Shown in pieces: positions 32,886-44,763 of a DNA stretch of 64,000 nt; positions within the stretch are counted from its first letter, which is position 1; each line of letters opens with the position of its first letter. Both the position numbers and the translations under genes were made by a program. The notes below the pieces were generated by a model. It saw only the letters and a list, made by a program, of their open reading frames with translations, was not told the origin of the DNA and made no database searches. This stretch comes from Eustoma russellianum (taxonomy: Eukaryota > Streptophyta > Magnoliopsida > Gentianales > Gentianaceae). The stretch spans positions 35,352,912 through 35,416,911 of the forward strand of contig AP025040.1 of NCBI GenBank assembly GCA_036186865.1, in the 5' to 3' direction.

Positions 32886-33555
32886 TAAATGACCAAATCA
32901 AGAGGCAGATAAGATGTATAAGAGCATTACTGAAACAAGAAGAATCTTTAGATTCTTGGCTGGTTTGAACAAAGAATTTGATTCTGTTAGAGGACGGATT
33001 CTTGGCACTAAACCCCTACCTTCTATGAACAATGTGTTTTCTGAAATAAGGCAGGAAGAAAGTAGGATAAAACTCATGATAAGTTCCTCTTCTACTACCG
33101 AAGGAATCGAAATGGTTGTGTCTGTACCTAAACTACATAAAAGTGATCAAACTACTGCTAATATAGCAACCATGAGATATATTCCTCCATCTCACAATGA
33201 TAACAGGAGAAGTGGCGACTCTAGGCCCTTTTGTAAGTTTTACAAGAAACCCGGTCACATAGAAGAAAGATGCTTAGCCAAACGTGGTAGGGCCACAGCT
33301 AGATTCAATCAGTAGTGGAGGACTCGTGAACCCTGGAGGTCTCAGGCCACAACTAATAGGAACTGGATGGGATCCAACCCAAATATATCCAGGAACTGTG
33401 TTACTGGACCCTCTGATGCACCATTCCAGATCCAACTGGATGCAATTCTTAAGTTTATGAAGCAGCGTCACTCACAACACCAACCTCCAGATACTAATCA
33501 GGAAGCAATCCAAGCCACTATGGCTAGCTATGGTAAAGTGTGTATGTATTATTGA
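32886..33555 (+). pseudogene. gag: Copia gag fragment (third copia family, copy 1)
   Basis: This is a C-terminal gag fragment beginning right at the L4 end. It carries KSITETRRIFRFLAGLNKEFDSVRGRILGTKPLPSMNNVFSEIRQEESR, the UBN2-type gag core of copia elements. It then reaches a zinc-knuckle region KFYKKPGHIEERC in which the second Cys of CX2C is Tyr. A TAG at 33313-33315 interrupts a tail that resumes at 33367-33555. The N-terminal half of gag is absent, presumably because L4 and its partner separated it. The family is the same as 61180-64000. Confidence 0.85.
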
Positions 33556-34190
33556 TTTTGGTGCCACACATCATATTACATGGAACAGGAACAAAGTAAC
33601 TTATTATGTGTCATTTAATAAACCTGCAAGAGTTAAGGTTGCTAATGGTGCTGGAATCAGTATAGTTTGATGTGGAAAAATTAAGATAAATGAGAACTTG
33701 AAACTACGAAATGTTGTGTTATACCTGAGTTACGTCTTAATCTAATATCTATAGGAAAAATTTCTAAAGACAATATATATGAAGTAAGGTTCTTACCCTC
33801 TAAATATTATTTTTAGGAGATCTTCTCCAAGAAAATGATTGGCAGTGCTAACAAGGTCAATGGACTCTTCTCCAAGTTCTCTCAGTAGTCAAACTAGTAA
33901 AGGATCATGTATGCTTGCTAGTAGACTTAGAGTATTTGTTATGGCGTAAGAGATTAGGATATCCTAACTTCTTGTATCTCAGAAGGCTTATGCCAGCCTT
34001 GTTTATTAATGTCAAACAATTTGATCTATTTTGTGAAGATTGTCTGTTTGCAAAATGTTGTACAACCAGCTGTCCAAAGAAAGACTGTAAGAGTAGTGCT
34101 CATATATTTTACCATATACAAGGTAAGAACATCATCTAAGATAAGTTTATCTTCTTCCATTTATCCATTTCTATGATTGCTCACTAACCC
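33556..34190 (+). pseudogene. Copia protease and GAG-pre-integrase, decayed
   Basis: The protease active site reads IDFGATHHITWN (canonical D-S/T-G is now D-F-G), and KVNGLF plus LRRLMPALFINVKQFDLFCEDCLFAK marks the pre-integrase zinc region. There are several stops and frameshifts. Copia coding is lost at about 34140-34190. Confidence 0.75.
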
Positions 34191-35509
34191 TTCTATTTTT
34201 GTGGCAAACCTATGGGTTTCATAAGGCAAAGAAGGGAAGCTTTTTTTCATGACAAGTGAAGAAACCTTCACTTTTCTTTAAGATTAAGTGAGAAAGGCAA
34301 GTACTCTTTTAGATCCTTCATGGATTTTAAAAGATCTAAGTATATATGTTCATATAAAGTGGAGCATTCTGATGTATGGTCAATGTTTTAGTATCATGAA
34401 TATGTAAAAGCTATGCTCTAAGTGATGTATTTAGTGTGATATATGATACATATATATTCGGCCACCACAAAAAAAGGGACTTATGTGTATAAATAAAATG
34501 AAATGGACACTCCTCTACGATGTCAGTAAAAGTTAAATAAAGAAAATGAAGATATATGATATTTCAGGAAAAGATCATTAAGAAGACGTTTTTATGCATG
34601 CGTTCATATGTTTTCTATAAAGATCATCACTTATGTGTTTGTTTATGATTTTGGCTTTTATGAACCTTTGTTCCTTGATTTAGCATGTTATAAGGGAATC
34701 ATATTCATGTCTATGATTCTAGTTCACAAAAGATGTTTCTTGATGATCTCCATGTTTATTACATGTATATAAACACACGGCTACAGGTAGGGTTTCTTAC
34801 ACTACTTTATTTTCGTGGTTCCATCAGTTGTTATGTAAATGTATTTTATGATGATTTTGCAAGTGATTATGTTGATGGAAACTAGTATGCATATAGTTGG
34901 AATAAATATCAAACCAAGATATGAGTAAGAAATGTGATAAAGAAAAGATTTATGTGACATACACAACCTCATATGTATTCGGCAATATGGTCCAAAAAGA
35001 TGGAGAATAAACTTTGTTACATGTTATAAATATAGATATGTATGTCATATAAATATTTGACCATAAGACTAAAATATGGAATAAAGAAGTGTCTTACATG
35101 AAAAAGGAGAATATAGATATGCATATATGTATACTATTGCCGAAAGGGCCATTTTTGCATTTTTTTTAAAATTTTGCATATATATATACACACACGCGGC
35201 CTAATATATATTTTGATATGGAATAAATAACTTGGTATATGTTATGGATATATATATGCATAAAATAAAGTATAATAGAAAATATAATTACTTCAGGTAT
35301 ATTCTTATGAAATATGAAAGCATACAAAATGAATATTAAATTGGGGTCTTTAGCCATTTTAACTAAGTATAAGATATATATTTTAAGGAAATATTGATGG
35401 ATGAAATAAGGAAAAAATGGCTGTTTTGTGGTGTTCATGGCCGAGAGCTGGGAATGGAAAAAGAGGGTATATTTTCATTATCTAAGGCATGGATTATGTA
35501 CATATATAT
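34191..35509 (+). other. Unassigned AT-rich stretch
   Basis: About 1.3 kb of AT-rich sequence between the decayed copia and LTR L5. I see no conserved coding frame, no LTR of the other families and no tRNA-like sequence. The phrase ATATATTCGGCCA and a related ATGTATTCGGCAATA recur about 500 bases apart. A minus-strand ORF at 35166-35438 is low-complexity and not credible. Confidence 0.5.
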
Positions 35510-35852
35510 TGTTGAGAAAAAGGGGTTTGAATGATTTGAAAATGCATGATTTAAATGTTACGTGAATAAATTTTACTTGACATATTTATGTGATAAAAAA
35601 GCTTTACATGTTTATATATATTGTTATCGTACTAACAAGCCATGAAGCGTTAAATCTTACATCATATGGCAAACATTTGTTTTCTTTATACTATTTTCAG
35701 GTGCCATGATTAATGAACTAAACTAGTTCATTTAGTGAAGTGCTTAAGTTAATGAACTAACTAGTTCATTAAATAAAGACATATTTGAGAGAGAGCTATA
35801 TGGCAACAAGCTTGAAATGGAAAGTCTCCTCATTTCTTTCAATTTACACACC

Positions 35853-35909
<57 letters not shown>

Positions 35910-37110
35910 CCATATTTTTTAAAAAAGACTATATACGTATATTCCGACGTACCACCGACACGTCACATATAATATAAATGTATGTCGACGTCCCACCACT
36001 GTATACACCTCATATTTATGAGTATGTTCAGGTCTTATATCATATGTTACAAGTCATGGTGATGTCAAAATTATAACAACATGTTACAAGGTCATAAACC
36101 GAAAATTGTCGTATCGGGTGACTACCGAAACTTCACCGACATGTCACGTACTTGCCATATAAAAATGGCCATCCTATATACATCAAAATTACTCAAAAAT
36201 TTCGTGATCCACATGTTACGATCAGCCACAAGGTCATACCATGTTTGCACACACATATCACCCATAATTTAGCCTAGATTTGTGGAGAATTCAAACTCAA
36301 TTTCATTTTGACACATGGGGTGTTTATACTCAGCTATTGGATCTGAATATGCACCTTATTTTATGTATATTATGTGTGACATAATATATATTACATGTGT
36401 AGGAAGTTTGAAATTAATCGGAGAAAAATCTCGTAATCGACGAAAGTCAAAAATTCGGTTTTCTACAAACCTACACACATGGAACGTTTGTGACATTGAT
36501 GTAACATGCATTTAGACACTTTTTACACATTTAAGACATATTAAAGTGTTCTAAAAAATTCAAATTATGTCTGATTATGATTTACCATATATGTGTGAAT
36601 ATTATGCATTATTTGACAAAGCTTACCAAAAAAAATTTCAGCACATGGAGCCTCCTTCACACGCCTATTCTCAGCTTTTTTAGAGTCTAGGTGGAACTTA
36701 TTTGGCACTTTCAATTGGTGGAGGACATGCCACACATGATTCGTGACATTGAAAAGTGCAATATATGGCAATAGAGTGGCCGATATTTGCTTGATTATGG
36801 TTTCAATTTTAGCCCAAATTTTAAGGGTATTGAATTATGATTATATGGTAGTTATTCACCTTGATTTTGAGCACACGTTTCAGATTTTTTTGAAGAAATT
36901 CCATCTCATTTAAAGTGTGTCAATATGGATTAATGATGACCAATCAACAAATTACAACTAAGCAACGACAATCCATGCGTCCAATCATATTGCACCAAGT
37001 AAGCAAGGTTGTGTCATCATTTACACAAAGAAATCTTCCAAGGGCATTTAAGAAAATTCTTAAGGAAGAAATAAACCCTGCGGGTGGCCACAATGTTATA
37101 AAAAGTAGAA
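35510..37110 (+). mobile_element. Sirevirus-type LTR L5, 3' truncated
   Basis: The LTR starts TGTTGAGAAAAAGGGG at 35510, with the paired palindromes (35711-35773), and follows L4 to about 37110 (counterpart of 31830 in L4). It then meets a copia protease. About 1.1 kb of LTR is missing. An uninterrupted (AT)n run lies at about 35856-35904. It is more diverged from L4 than L3 is, by eye. Confidence 0.8.
35856..35904. repeat. (AT)n microsatellite in L5
   Basis: An uninterrupted run of about 24 AT dinucleotides at the position where L3 and L4 have shorter TA-rich tracts. Confidence 0.9.
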
Positions 37111-37620
37111 GATGGTGTAATGGTGGCTTGATACTGGCGCCACGAGACATGTCTGCTCCAGCAGAGAGATGCTCACAGAGTACCAGCCCGGTAACAATGA
37201 ACAGCTTTACATGGAGAACTCGGTCTCTTCTAAGATTGAAGGCGAGGGCAAAGTTGTTCTGAAGCTAACCTCAGGGAAGCATTTGACTCTGCAGAATGTA
37301 CTGCACGTCCCCGACATTCGGAAGGATTTAGTATCTGGATCTCTTCTAGTCATGCATGGGTTTAGACTAGTGTTAGACCCTAATAAGGTTATTCTTTTAA
37401 AAAATGCCATGTATTTGGGGAAGGGGTACTTGACAAATAGGATGTTCAAATTAAATGTCATCACTATTGTACCCAAAAAAGATTTGCCCGCAGAGGATAA
37501 TGACAATGCTTCCTCTTCTGTTTACATGCTTGAGTCTTCTTGTTTATGACATTTTTGTTTGGGACATAGGAATTATAAGTCACTACAACGTATGGTTAAT
37601 CTTGACTTGTTGCCCAAATT
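37111..37620 (+). pseudogene. Copia protease (fourth copia family)
   Basis: The aspartic protease active site LDTGATRHVCS (D-T-G at 37130-37138) is intact. The downstream frame 37169-37549 continues it in another frame: GEGKVVLKLTSGKHLTLQNVLHVPDIRKDLVSG, GMYLGKG-like and LFKLNV-type phrases. The frame ends before the pre-integrase domain, which is only partly readable (CHNYKSLQRMVNLDL-like). No gag precedes it, because L5 abuts it. Confidence 0.85.
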
Positions 37621-38520
37621 AAATTTTGATAATAAAAAATGATAAATATGTGTTGAGGCTAAGATAGCAAAGGCGCCATTTCCTCCAACTGAAAGGAACA
37701 CTGAATCTTTGGATTTAATTCATATCGATGTGTGTGATTTAAAATTTGTGCAAACGAGAGGTGGTAAAAAGTATTTCGTAACATTTATCACCGATTGCAC
37801 ATGATATTGTTATGTCTATTTGCTTAGTAGCAAATACGAGGCTCTTGATGCTTTCAAGGACTATAAAAATGAAGTTGAGAATCAACTTAGCAAACGAATT
37901 AAACCAATTCCTAGTGATAGAGGTGGTAAATATGATGCACCGTTTAATGAAGTCTGTTGAGAACATGGAATTATTCACCAAACGACTACACCATATACAC
38001 CTCAATCGATTGGTATTGCTGAACGCAAAAACCATACTCTAAAAGAGATTATGAATTCTATGTTGATAAGTTAGGGTTTACCTCAGAACTTGTGGGGAAA
38101 ACAATTCTCTCAGCCAACGTCATTTTAAACAGAATTCCATCTAAGAAGATGAATCAAAACCCCATACGTGCTTTGGAAAGGACACAAGCCTAGTTACAAA
38201 TACTTGAAAGTGTGGGAGTGTCTCGCAAAGGTTGTTATACCTAAACCAAGACAAGTGAGAATTGGGCCTAAAACGGTTGACTGCATATTTATAGGATATG
38301 CGACTAACAGTAGCGCATATCGTTTCTTGGTGCACAAATCGGATGTTCCTGACATACATAAAAACGTTGTCATGGAGTAAAGGAATGCAGTGTTCTTTAA
38401 AGATGTCTTTCTGAGGAAAGACAAGAACAATGAAGAAACAAGAGCATGTAAGCGAATGCATGAGGCGACTCCTCAAAGAAATAAGGAGTTTCATCAAAGC
38501 AAGCATGGCAGAATACCAAC
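37621..38520 (+). pseudogene. Copia integrase, broken
   Basis: The catalytic Asp context LIHIDVCDL is near 37715 and SDRGGKYDAPFNE near 37913. GIAERKNHTLKE, with the Glu, is near 38013. The core continues as SANVILNRIPSKKMNQ and WKGHKPSYKYLKVWECLAKVVIPKPRQ (38168-38380), then the target-joining end. Frameshifts and stops occur between most of these. Confidence 0.85.
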
Positions 38521-39130
38521 TTTGTTTAGTCTGGATTTTCTAACTATATGATAGAAAAGGAGATAAGGAACTTTTTCGAGGCTATGTCAACTCTAGAAGC
38601 TCCATTTTGGAAATAGGCAATTAACAGTGAGATAGACTCGATTCTTCAAAATCACACTTGGGAGTTGGTTGACATTCCACCTGGAAGTAAATCACTTGGT
38701 TGTAAGTGGATTTTTAAGAAGAAAATGAAAGAGAATGTGTCTATTGAAAAGTATAAAGCCAGATTGGTAGTAAAAGGCTATCGACTAAAGAAAGACTTTG
38801 ACTTTTTTGACACCTACTCAGCAGTAACTAGGATCACTTCTATAAGGGTGCTAGTTGCTATTGCTGCAGTCTATAACTTGAAAATCCATCAGATGGATGT
38901 AAAGACTGCTTTCCTGAATGGTGAGTTGGATGAATAAATTTATATGGAACAACCCAAAGGTTTGTCATTCTTGGACAAGAATCGAAAGTCTGTAGACTCG
39001 TTAAGTCGCTATACGGACTTAAGCAAGCGCCTAAACAGTGACATTTGAAATTTGATCAAGCTATGCTAGCTAATGGTTTCTAGATCAATGAGTTTGACAA
39101 GTGTGTCTACATTAAGAAAACACAGAATGT
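38521..39130 (+). pseudogene. Copia reverse transcriptase, first part
   Basis: The frame 38665-38937 reads GCKWIFKKKMKENVSIEKYKARLVVKGY and IHQMDVKTAFLNGELDE, the fingers and first Asp region of copia RT. A stop at 38935-38937 and a frameshift near 39000 separate it from the next part. Confidence 0.85.
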
Positions 39131-40085
39131 ATATGTGATAGTATGTCTCTATGTTGACGACATGTTAATCATGGGGAGTACTCGGGACATCATCTTAAAC
39201 ACAAAGAAGATGTTGGCGAGAAACTTTGATATGAAGGACATGGGAGTTGCCAACGTTATTCTAGGAATTAAAATTTCTAGGATAACCAAAGGACTCGTGT
39301 TGTCACAAACTCACAATATTGAATTTGTTCTAAAACGTTTCAATGTGCTTGATGTGAAACCAGTGAAAACTCTACTCGACTTAAGTGTACACCTAAGGAA
39401 GAACCGTGCCGAGCCAGTAGCTCAATTGGAGTACTCCCACGTAATCGGAAGTCTGATGTATATAACGAAATGTACAAGGCCAGAATTAGCATGCTCAGTA
39501 AACAAATTGAGCATGTTTACAAGTAATCCAAGTGATGAACATTGGAATGCTCTGAATAGAGTAATGAGATACTTGAAATATGCAATGAATCTTGGACTAC
39601 ATTACTCAAGATATCCAGCAGTATTAGAAGGCTATTGTGATGCCAACTGGATACCTGACATTAAAGATTCTAAATCCACCAGTGGATATTTATTCATTGT
39701 TGGTGGAGGTGATGTGTCGTGGAAATCCACGAAACAAACATGCATAGCTCGTTCCACTATGGAAGTGGAGTTTATAGCACTAGATAAAGCCAGAGAAGAA
39801 GTTGAATGGCTTCGGAATTTCCTGGAAGATGTGCCCTGCTGGCCAAATCCAATCGCTCCTATTAGCATACACTGATAGTCAGTCAGCTATAGGACGAGCA
39901 CAAAGCATCATCTATAATGGTAAGTTTCGACACATGCGTCGTAGACACAATATCATTAAGCAGTTGATCTCTAATGGCGTGATCCATTGATTATATAAAA
40001 TCAAAGGAGAATCTTGCGGATCCGCTTACAAAAGGCTTGCCTAGAGATCGGATGTCAATTTTGACAAACGGAATGGGACTAAAAC
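39131..40085 (+). pseudogene. Copia RT catalytic part and RNase H
   Basis: The frame 39135-39875 contains the catalytic CLYVDDMLIMGS at its start, the thumb (MKDMGVANVILGIKI) and RNase H (GYCDANWIPD, SKSTSGYLF, VSWKSTKQT, TMEVEFIALD). It continues after a frameshift with YTDSQSAIGRAQ and the ADPLTKGL-type tail near 40020. It is the longest open piece of this element (246 codons) but not a complete enzyme. RNase H acidic positions are mostly retained; the usual STTEAEY is STMEVEF. Confidence 0.85.
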
Positions 40086-40652
40086 CTATAATGCATGAAT
40101 CTTTGTCACGGTAACTCAACCTTGTTGTCAGAGATCCAAGAATCCTGGCTCAATGGGACAACTAAGTTATTAAGTTTAGTGAGCACTTACCCATTCTGTT
40201 GAATAAAAGTACCGTCTACAGAGAAATGAGGATAAGCTGAGGCTTTTAATAGTTCCTATATTTTGATATGTCAAGTGGGGTATGACAGAATGCTCTTGAT
40301 AGGAAACACCTATGTAAGTGTGAACTGTGCCCACTTCTATGAGAATTTTGTAAGGCCAAAGTTCTCTAACGCACTTTCTGAAACCAGGCGGTTCACGGCC
40401 AAAATGAACACAAACATGAGAACAAAAAAAAGGTTTTAAAGGAAATGTTGTGTGAGTGCTATTGTCTAGGTTCACACTAAAGGCCGGTTAGTTCAAGACA
40501 CTAAGTTCACTAATTAGCCGAGTGGATCCGATAATATATCACTAATAAAGGTTCAAAGCCAAAAGCTAACTCTTCTGACGCAACATTTTCTTTTCTGACT
40601 TCTCGGTAGAGTTTGCATAAACAATTGCATTAATTTCCATTCATGTGGGGAT
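40086..40652 (+). other. Copia 3' untranslated region and polypurine tract
   Basis: Non-coding sequence between the RNase H end and the 3' LTR. It ends with TTCATGTGGGGA (40639-40651), the usual form of polypurine tract in this copia group. No gene is seen. Confidence 0.65.
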
Positions 40653-40870
40653 TTTTGGAGAAATTGGAAATAAATTGAAATGGATCAAGTTGCAAACTGT
40701 GGTTAGCAACGTAATTTGAACTAAGTTATAATTAGTTCTCATTAATGACAAATGAAAACAAATAAATTCTTTATTATCCACGTTCAAGTAGATGATTTTA
40801 GGATTTGGAATCACTCAATTACGATATGAGGTGAATGAGAAATTAATGCTCAAAGTAAGGATAAAATAAT

Positions 40871-41002
40871 TTGAAACTCGGTTGCTTAACCGTAATTCAA
40901 ATTTGAAAATCGGTTACCTAACCATAATTCAAATTTTAAAATCATATACTTAAACATAATTCGAAATTAGAAATTGGTTACTTAACTATAATTCAAATTT
41001 GA
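40871..41002 (+). repeat. Four ~32-bp tandem repeats in copia U3
   Basis: Units are built on TTGAAAATCGGTTACCTAAC followed by CATAATTCAAA. They lie about 85-215 bases upstream of the TATA box, a position typical of LTR enhancer repeats. Confidence 0.75.
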
Positions 41003-41086
41003 AAAACGTTTATCTGATCTTACAGTGACAATCTGATCTGATGGATGTGGTTAAAATGTCAATTAACCACCCTAATCGATTTTTCC

Positions 41087-41096
41087 CTATAAATAG
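41087..41096 (+). promoter_or_regulatory. Probable LTR TATA box
   Basis: CTATAAATAG is a consensus plant TATA box located mid-LTR, followed about 30-60 bases later by a pyrimidine-rich leader. Confidence 0.6.
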
Positions 41097-41904
41097 TGGC
41101 CTAGCTGACCTCTCTGGTCACACACTCAGAATCTGATTTTCACCTCCTCTCCTCCTCTACATACACGTGCTCTTCTTTTCTCTTGTCCTTCCACATTTTG
41201 CATCTAGTTCGAGAAGTTCAAGGCATCTTACAGGTTCGTAGAGTTCATACACTGTAGTGCTGCTCATCTGAACTGACTTCCATTGTATCCTGAGAGATGA
41301 TTGCTCAATCCGGTTGGGCATACTATACCGAAGCAATACGTCTTAAGGACAGAGTCCTGGACTAACCTCGGGTCTTTGCTCAGTTGAGCTGTAAAGGTTA
41401 TTGACGAGCTGAGCTCTGCTTTATGTTGAGCTCTATTGATCTTGGGATAGCACATCACTGTTGTTGTACAGTGCTGTCGAGCTGAGATCTGCTATGTGCT
41501 GAGCTCTGCTATTTGGTCGAGGACATTCGTTGTTCTACAGCATTGCCATGCTGAGCTTTGCTCGGCTAAAGCGGCTGAAAGCACAACTGCTGGTTGTTGT
41601 GCTAAGGTGCCGAGGTCGGCAGGTCGGTGATCATCCCAGAACGCAAACACAATTGCGCTGACTGGACTGGCTTGATCTGTCTGATGAGTCTGACTTTAGT
41701 TTAGCTCGGCTGGAAGGCTGATAGCACAGAACCACTATTCTGAAGTGCTGTTCAGTTCAGGTTGGCTGACTGTTCCGGACGCAAACTCAATTGCGCTATC
41801 TTAACTGTCTTGACTCTGCAGATCAGTCCAGCCTATCCTGAGCTCGGTAGGTCGGCTATTACTATACAGAAGTCAATTTTGTCTAACTTGAATTATTCTC
41901 AACA

Positions 41905-42419
41905 TTCTTATATGATAGATGATATGCTCTTACTTATATAACGGGATTTTGAAAAGTTTAAGTGGACTTGCTTGTGTTTGTTGCTCAGCCTCAACTTGTT
42001 GATAAACTGCACACCTTGCACTGTATTTCATGATCCCAGTTTTCATTTCTGGCAGCCAGAATTAACTTTTGAGATTCTACAACAACTTCGTGCTTTATGG
42101 ATGCATAGGAAAACCGAATTGATGTGCCTCATCCACCTATTTCTTATTCTTAGTTCCTTCAGCACACAAAATCGGCCTTGAAACCATAGGGACCCATCCT
42201 ATAATACTTGGAAGCTGTGCTATTCCCGTCCATCACCTTTGTTTGATCCCCATCAACTTCGGATCATCATTTGTTTTTCTTTGATTCTTTCCATTAACAC
42301 TGGTTGTGCAACCATCACAGGTAGAGTGGCCATAGATGCCAACTTACAAATGGAATTGTTCAAAGTGTCTGACAATTTCGATCTCTTCCATTAGGGTGGC
42401 CAAAGTACCTGATAAGTTC
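41905..42419. other. Unassigned intergenic stretch
   Basis: About 0.5 kb without a recognisable retrotransposon or gene. A 69-codon ORF at 41972-42181 shows no domain I can name. The right half merges into the first ~1-kb direct repeat. Confidence 0.4.
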
Positions 42420-43398
42420 TAAGGTGTCAAAACACATGATGAGGATGCGCATGGGATGGAGTGTGTGCTGGAATTGATGTCTAGACATGTTCTTTTGTTG
42501 TTTGTTTTGTAAAAAGGTCTTGCATGACCTTATTGTCGGCCTATTTGTACTGTAAATGTTGTAAACTTTTTTTATTATATTTTGGAGTCATTTTAGATTG
42601 TTTTTGAAGTGTTAAATCATGTGTAGAACTTTTAGGAGTTACACTTTCCATGTTTTGGACAAGTCCTATTTTTTAGGATTTCATTAGGATAACCCTTGTA
42701 TGGTTATTTGCCCATCTCTCTCTCATTCGCTGTAATACTTGGATGATTCTAAGGGATATGGATATGTTACATCCTTATTTAGAACTCTTGAGAAGACATC
42801 ATCAGAAAATAATACTTCTAAAAGGGTGTAATTAGCTTTCAAAATCAGATAGTTTTCAAGAATCCTAGTTTCAGCAGGAGTCCTAGTTTAGGTATAAAAT
42901 GATGAGAATAAGCTTCATATCAAAATAATCTTCGAGATGGGTCACCAACACGTCACAAAGTCGGTATAAACTGCAGAGTCATATTTTAAGTAGGATTTTT
43001 GTAGTTTGCTGGCTAGTTTATGTCTTCTAGGTTTTGTCATCTATGTAAGCCTTGTAACACAAGGTTTTCTGACAGAAAGAGTTGAGTGAAAAATTAATTT
43101 TTCGTCCAAAGGCTGCCATCATGGTTCTTCCTTGTGTTTTCTTTCATCATCGATCAAAACTAGATTCTATATTAACATCTTGAGCAAATGTTGTCGGGGA
43201 ATCGAATCTTTCCATCCTGAAGACAGAAATCAGGGGTGTGTTGATGTTCTTCGACCATGCGCAAGCTTGAAGAGACGATATAGCTCAGTTCAAATAGGAG
43301 GCACACAGCCAAGGATGGTTGTGGAACCGTTCTTGTCACTGAACAATGTTTTTTTGGAAGACGCGTTTAGAACGAAAGAAAGGTCGCAACTTTTTATG
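42420..43398 (+). repeat. ~1-kb direct repeat, copy A (LTR-like)
   Basis: The repeat starts AAGGTGTCAAAACACATGATG and ends near CGCAACTTTTTATGTG. It is matched throughout by copy B at 43623-44763. A promoter-like CTTGTAACACAAGG segment and leader-like sequence suggest an LTR, but I find no primer-binding site after it. An 89-codon ORF at 43132-43401 is not open in the same frame in copy B. Confidence 0.65.
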
Positions 43399-43622
43399 TG
43401 AGGCACGCATTAATTTAGTATCCAAGATAAGGTTCCTTGGCTAATTCTGGTTTTTAATTTGTACATAACCTATTTATACACACCACGCACCATCCATCAA
43501 AAAAAAATTAAAGCTGCACAAAACAAAACTGCCCAAATATTTCTGTCTACAATACTTATACACAAGCATCTGAATCAGTTCCTTTAGTGCTGAATGTGAT
43601 TCAAAGGCAAATCTTTTCGCTC
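43399..43622. other. Spacer between the direct repeats
   Basis: 224 bases with no coding potential, containing an A-run near 43500. No tRNA-primer complement is visible at its left end. Confidence 0.5.
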
Positions 43623-44763
43623 CAAGGTGTCAAAATACATGATGCAGAAGAGCATGGGATGGAGAGCGGACAAAACTTAACGTCTAGACATATTCTTGTG
43701 TTTTTCGTTTTGTAAAAAGGACTTGCATGACCTTATTGTCAGCCTATTTGGCTTGTGAATGTTGTCAACATTTTTTATTATGTTTTCGAATCATTTTAGA
43801 TTATGTTTGAAGTGTTAAATCGTGTGTAAAAGTTTTAGAAGCTGCACTTTCCATGTTTTGGACAAGTCCTATTTTTTAGTATTTTTCATCAAGATGGCCC
43901 CCGATGGTTATTTGCCTATATCTTTTTCATCCGTGGTCTTAATAAGATGATTCCAAATGATATGGATAGCTTACATGGTTATTTGCCTATATCTTTTTCA
44001 TCTGTGGTCTTAATGGGATGATTCTAAATGATATGGATAGCTTACATCTTTATCTACAACTCTTGAGGAGACATCACTGAAAAATTTGGTTTCTAAAAGG
44101 GGTGTAATTAGTGTTCAATATCAGATAGTTTCCAAGGATCCAAGTTTCACGAGGAGTCCTATGTACAGTTTGACCAATTGATGGTTATTCGACCATATCT
44201 CGAGCTACAGGCCTTGTATTAACATTATTCAAATTGTATTGAAAAGCTAACATCCGTGGCTACAAATGTCAAGGCAAGCACGTTATTAGAATAAGCTTTG
44301 AGACGGGTCAAAAATGCGTCACAAAGTCAGTGTAAATTGTTGGGTCATAGTTTAAGTAGGAATTTTGTAGTTTCATAGCTTGTTTAGGTTTTCTAGGTTT
44401 TGCCTTCTATATAAGCCTTGTAACACACATTTTTTTGATAGAAAGAGTTGAATGTATCATTTTTCGGCCAAAGGATGTCCAACAAGGTTCTTCTTTGTGT
44501 TTTCTTTGATCATCAATCATAAGTAGATTCTATATCAACGTCTTTAGCAAACGTTGTGGGAGAATCAAATCCTTCTATCTTGAAGACACGTACCAAGGGT
44601 GTGTTGATGTTCTTGGACCAAGCACAAGCTTCAAGAGGCAGATATAGCTCAGTCCAAACAGGAGGCATACAGCCAAGGGTCGTTGTTGAACCGCTCTTGT
44701 CACCGAACAAGGTTTCTTGTGGAAGACAAGTTTAAAACGAAGGAAAGGTTGCAACTTTTTGTG
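43623..44763 (+). repeat. ~1-kb direct repeat, copy B (LTR-like)
   Basis: Copy of 42420-43398, enlarged by an internal ~77-bp tandem duplication (about 43905-44050, unit containing GGTTATTTGCCTATATCTTT) and other indels. TATATAAGCC near 44408 looks like a TATA box. Copies A and B differ at many positions, so they are old. Confidence 0.65.

Larger units (their letters stand above)
40653..41904 (+). mobile_element. Copia 3' LTR (fourth family, ~1252 bp)
   Basis: The LTR follows the polypurine tract at 40653 (TTTTGGAG, expected TGTTGGAG) and ends at CTCAACA (41904), giving near-inverted termini TGTTG/CAACA. It contains four ~32-bp U3 repeats, a TATA box and a GC-richer R-U5 region with recurring GAGCTGAGCTCTGCT-like words. 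No second LTR copy is in the window, since the 5' half of the element is missing. Confidence 0.7.

Noticed and set aside
43132..43401. 89-codon ORF in repeat copy A as a conserved gene
   Set aside because: The frame is not kept in copy B; different frames are open in the two copies.
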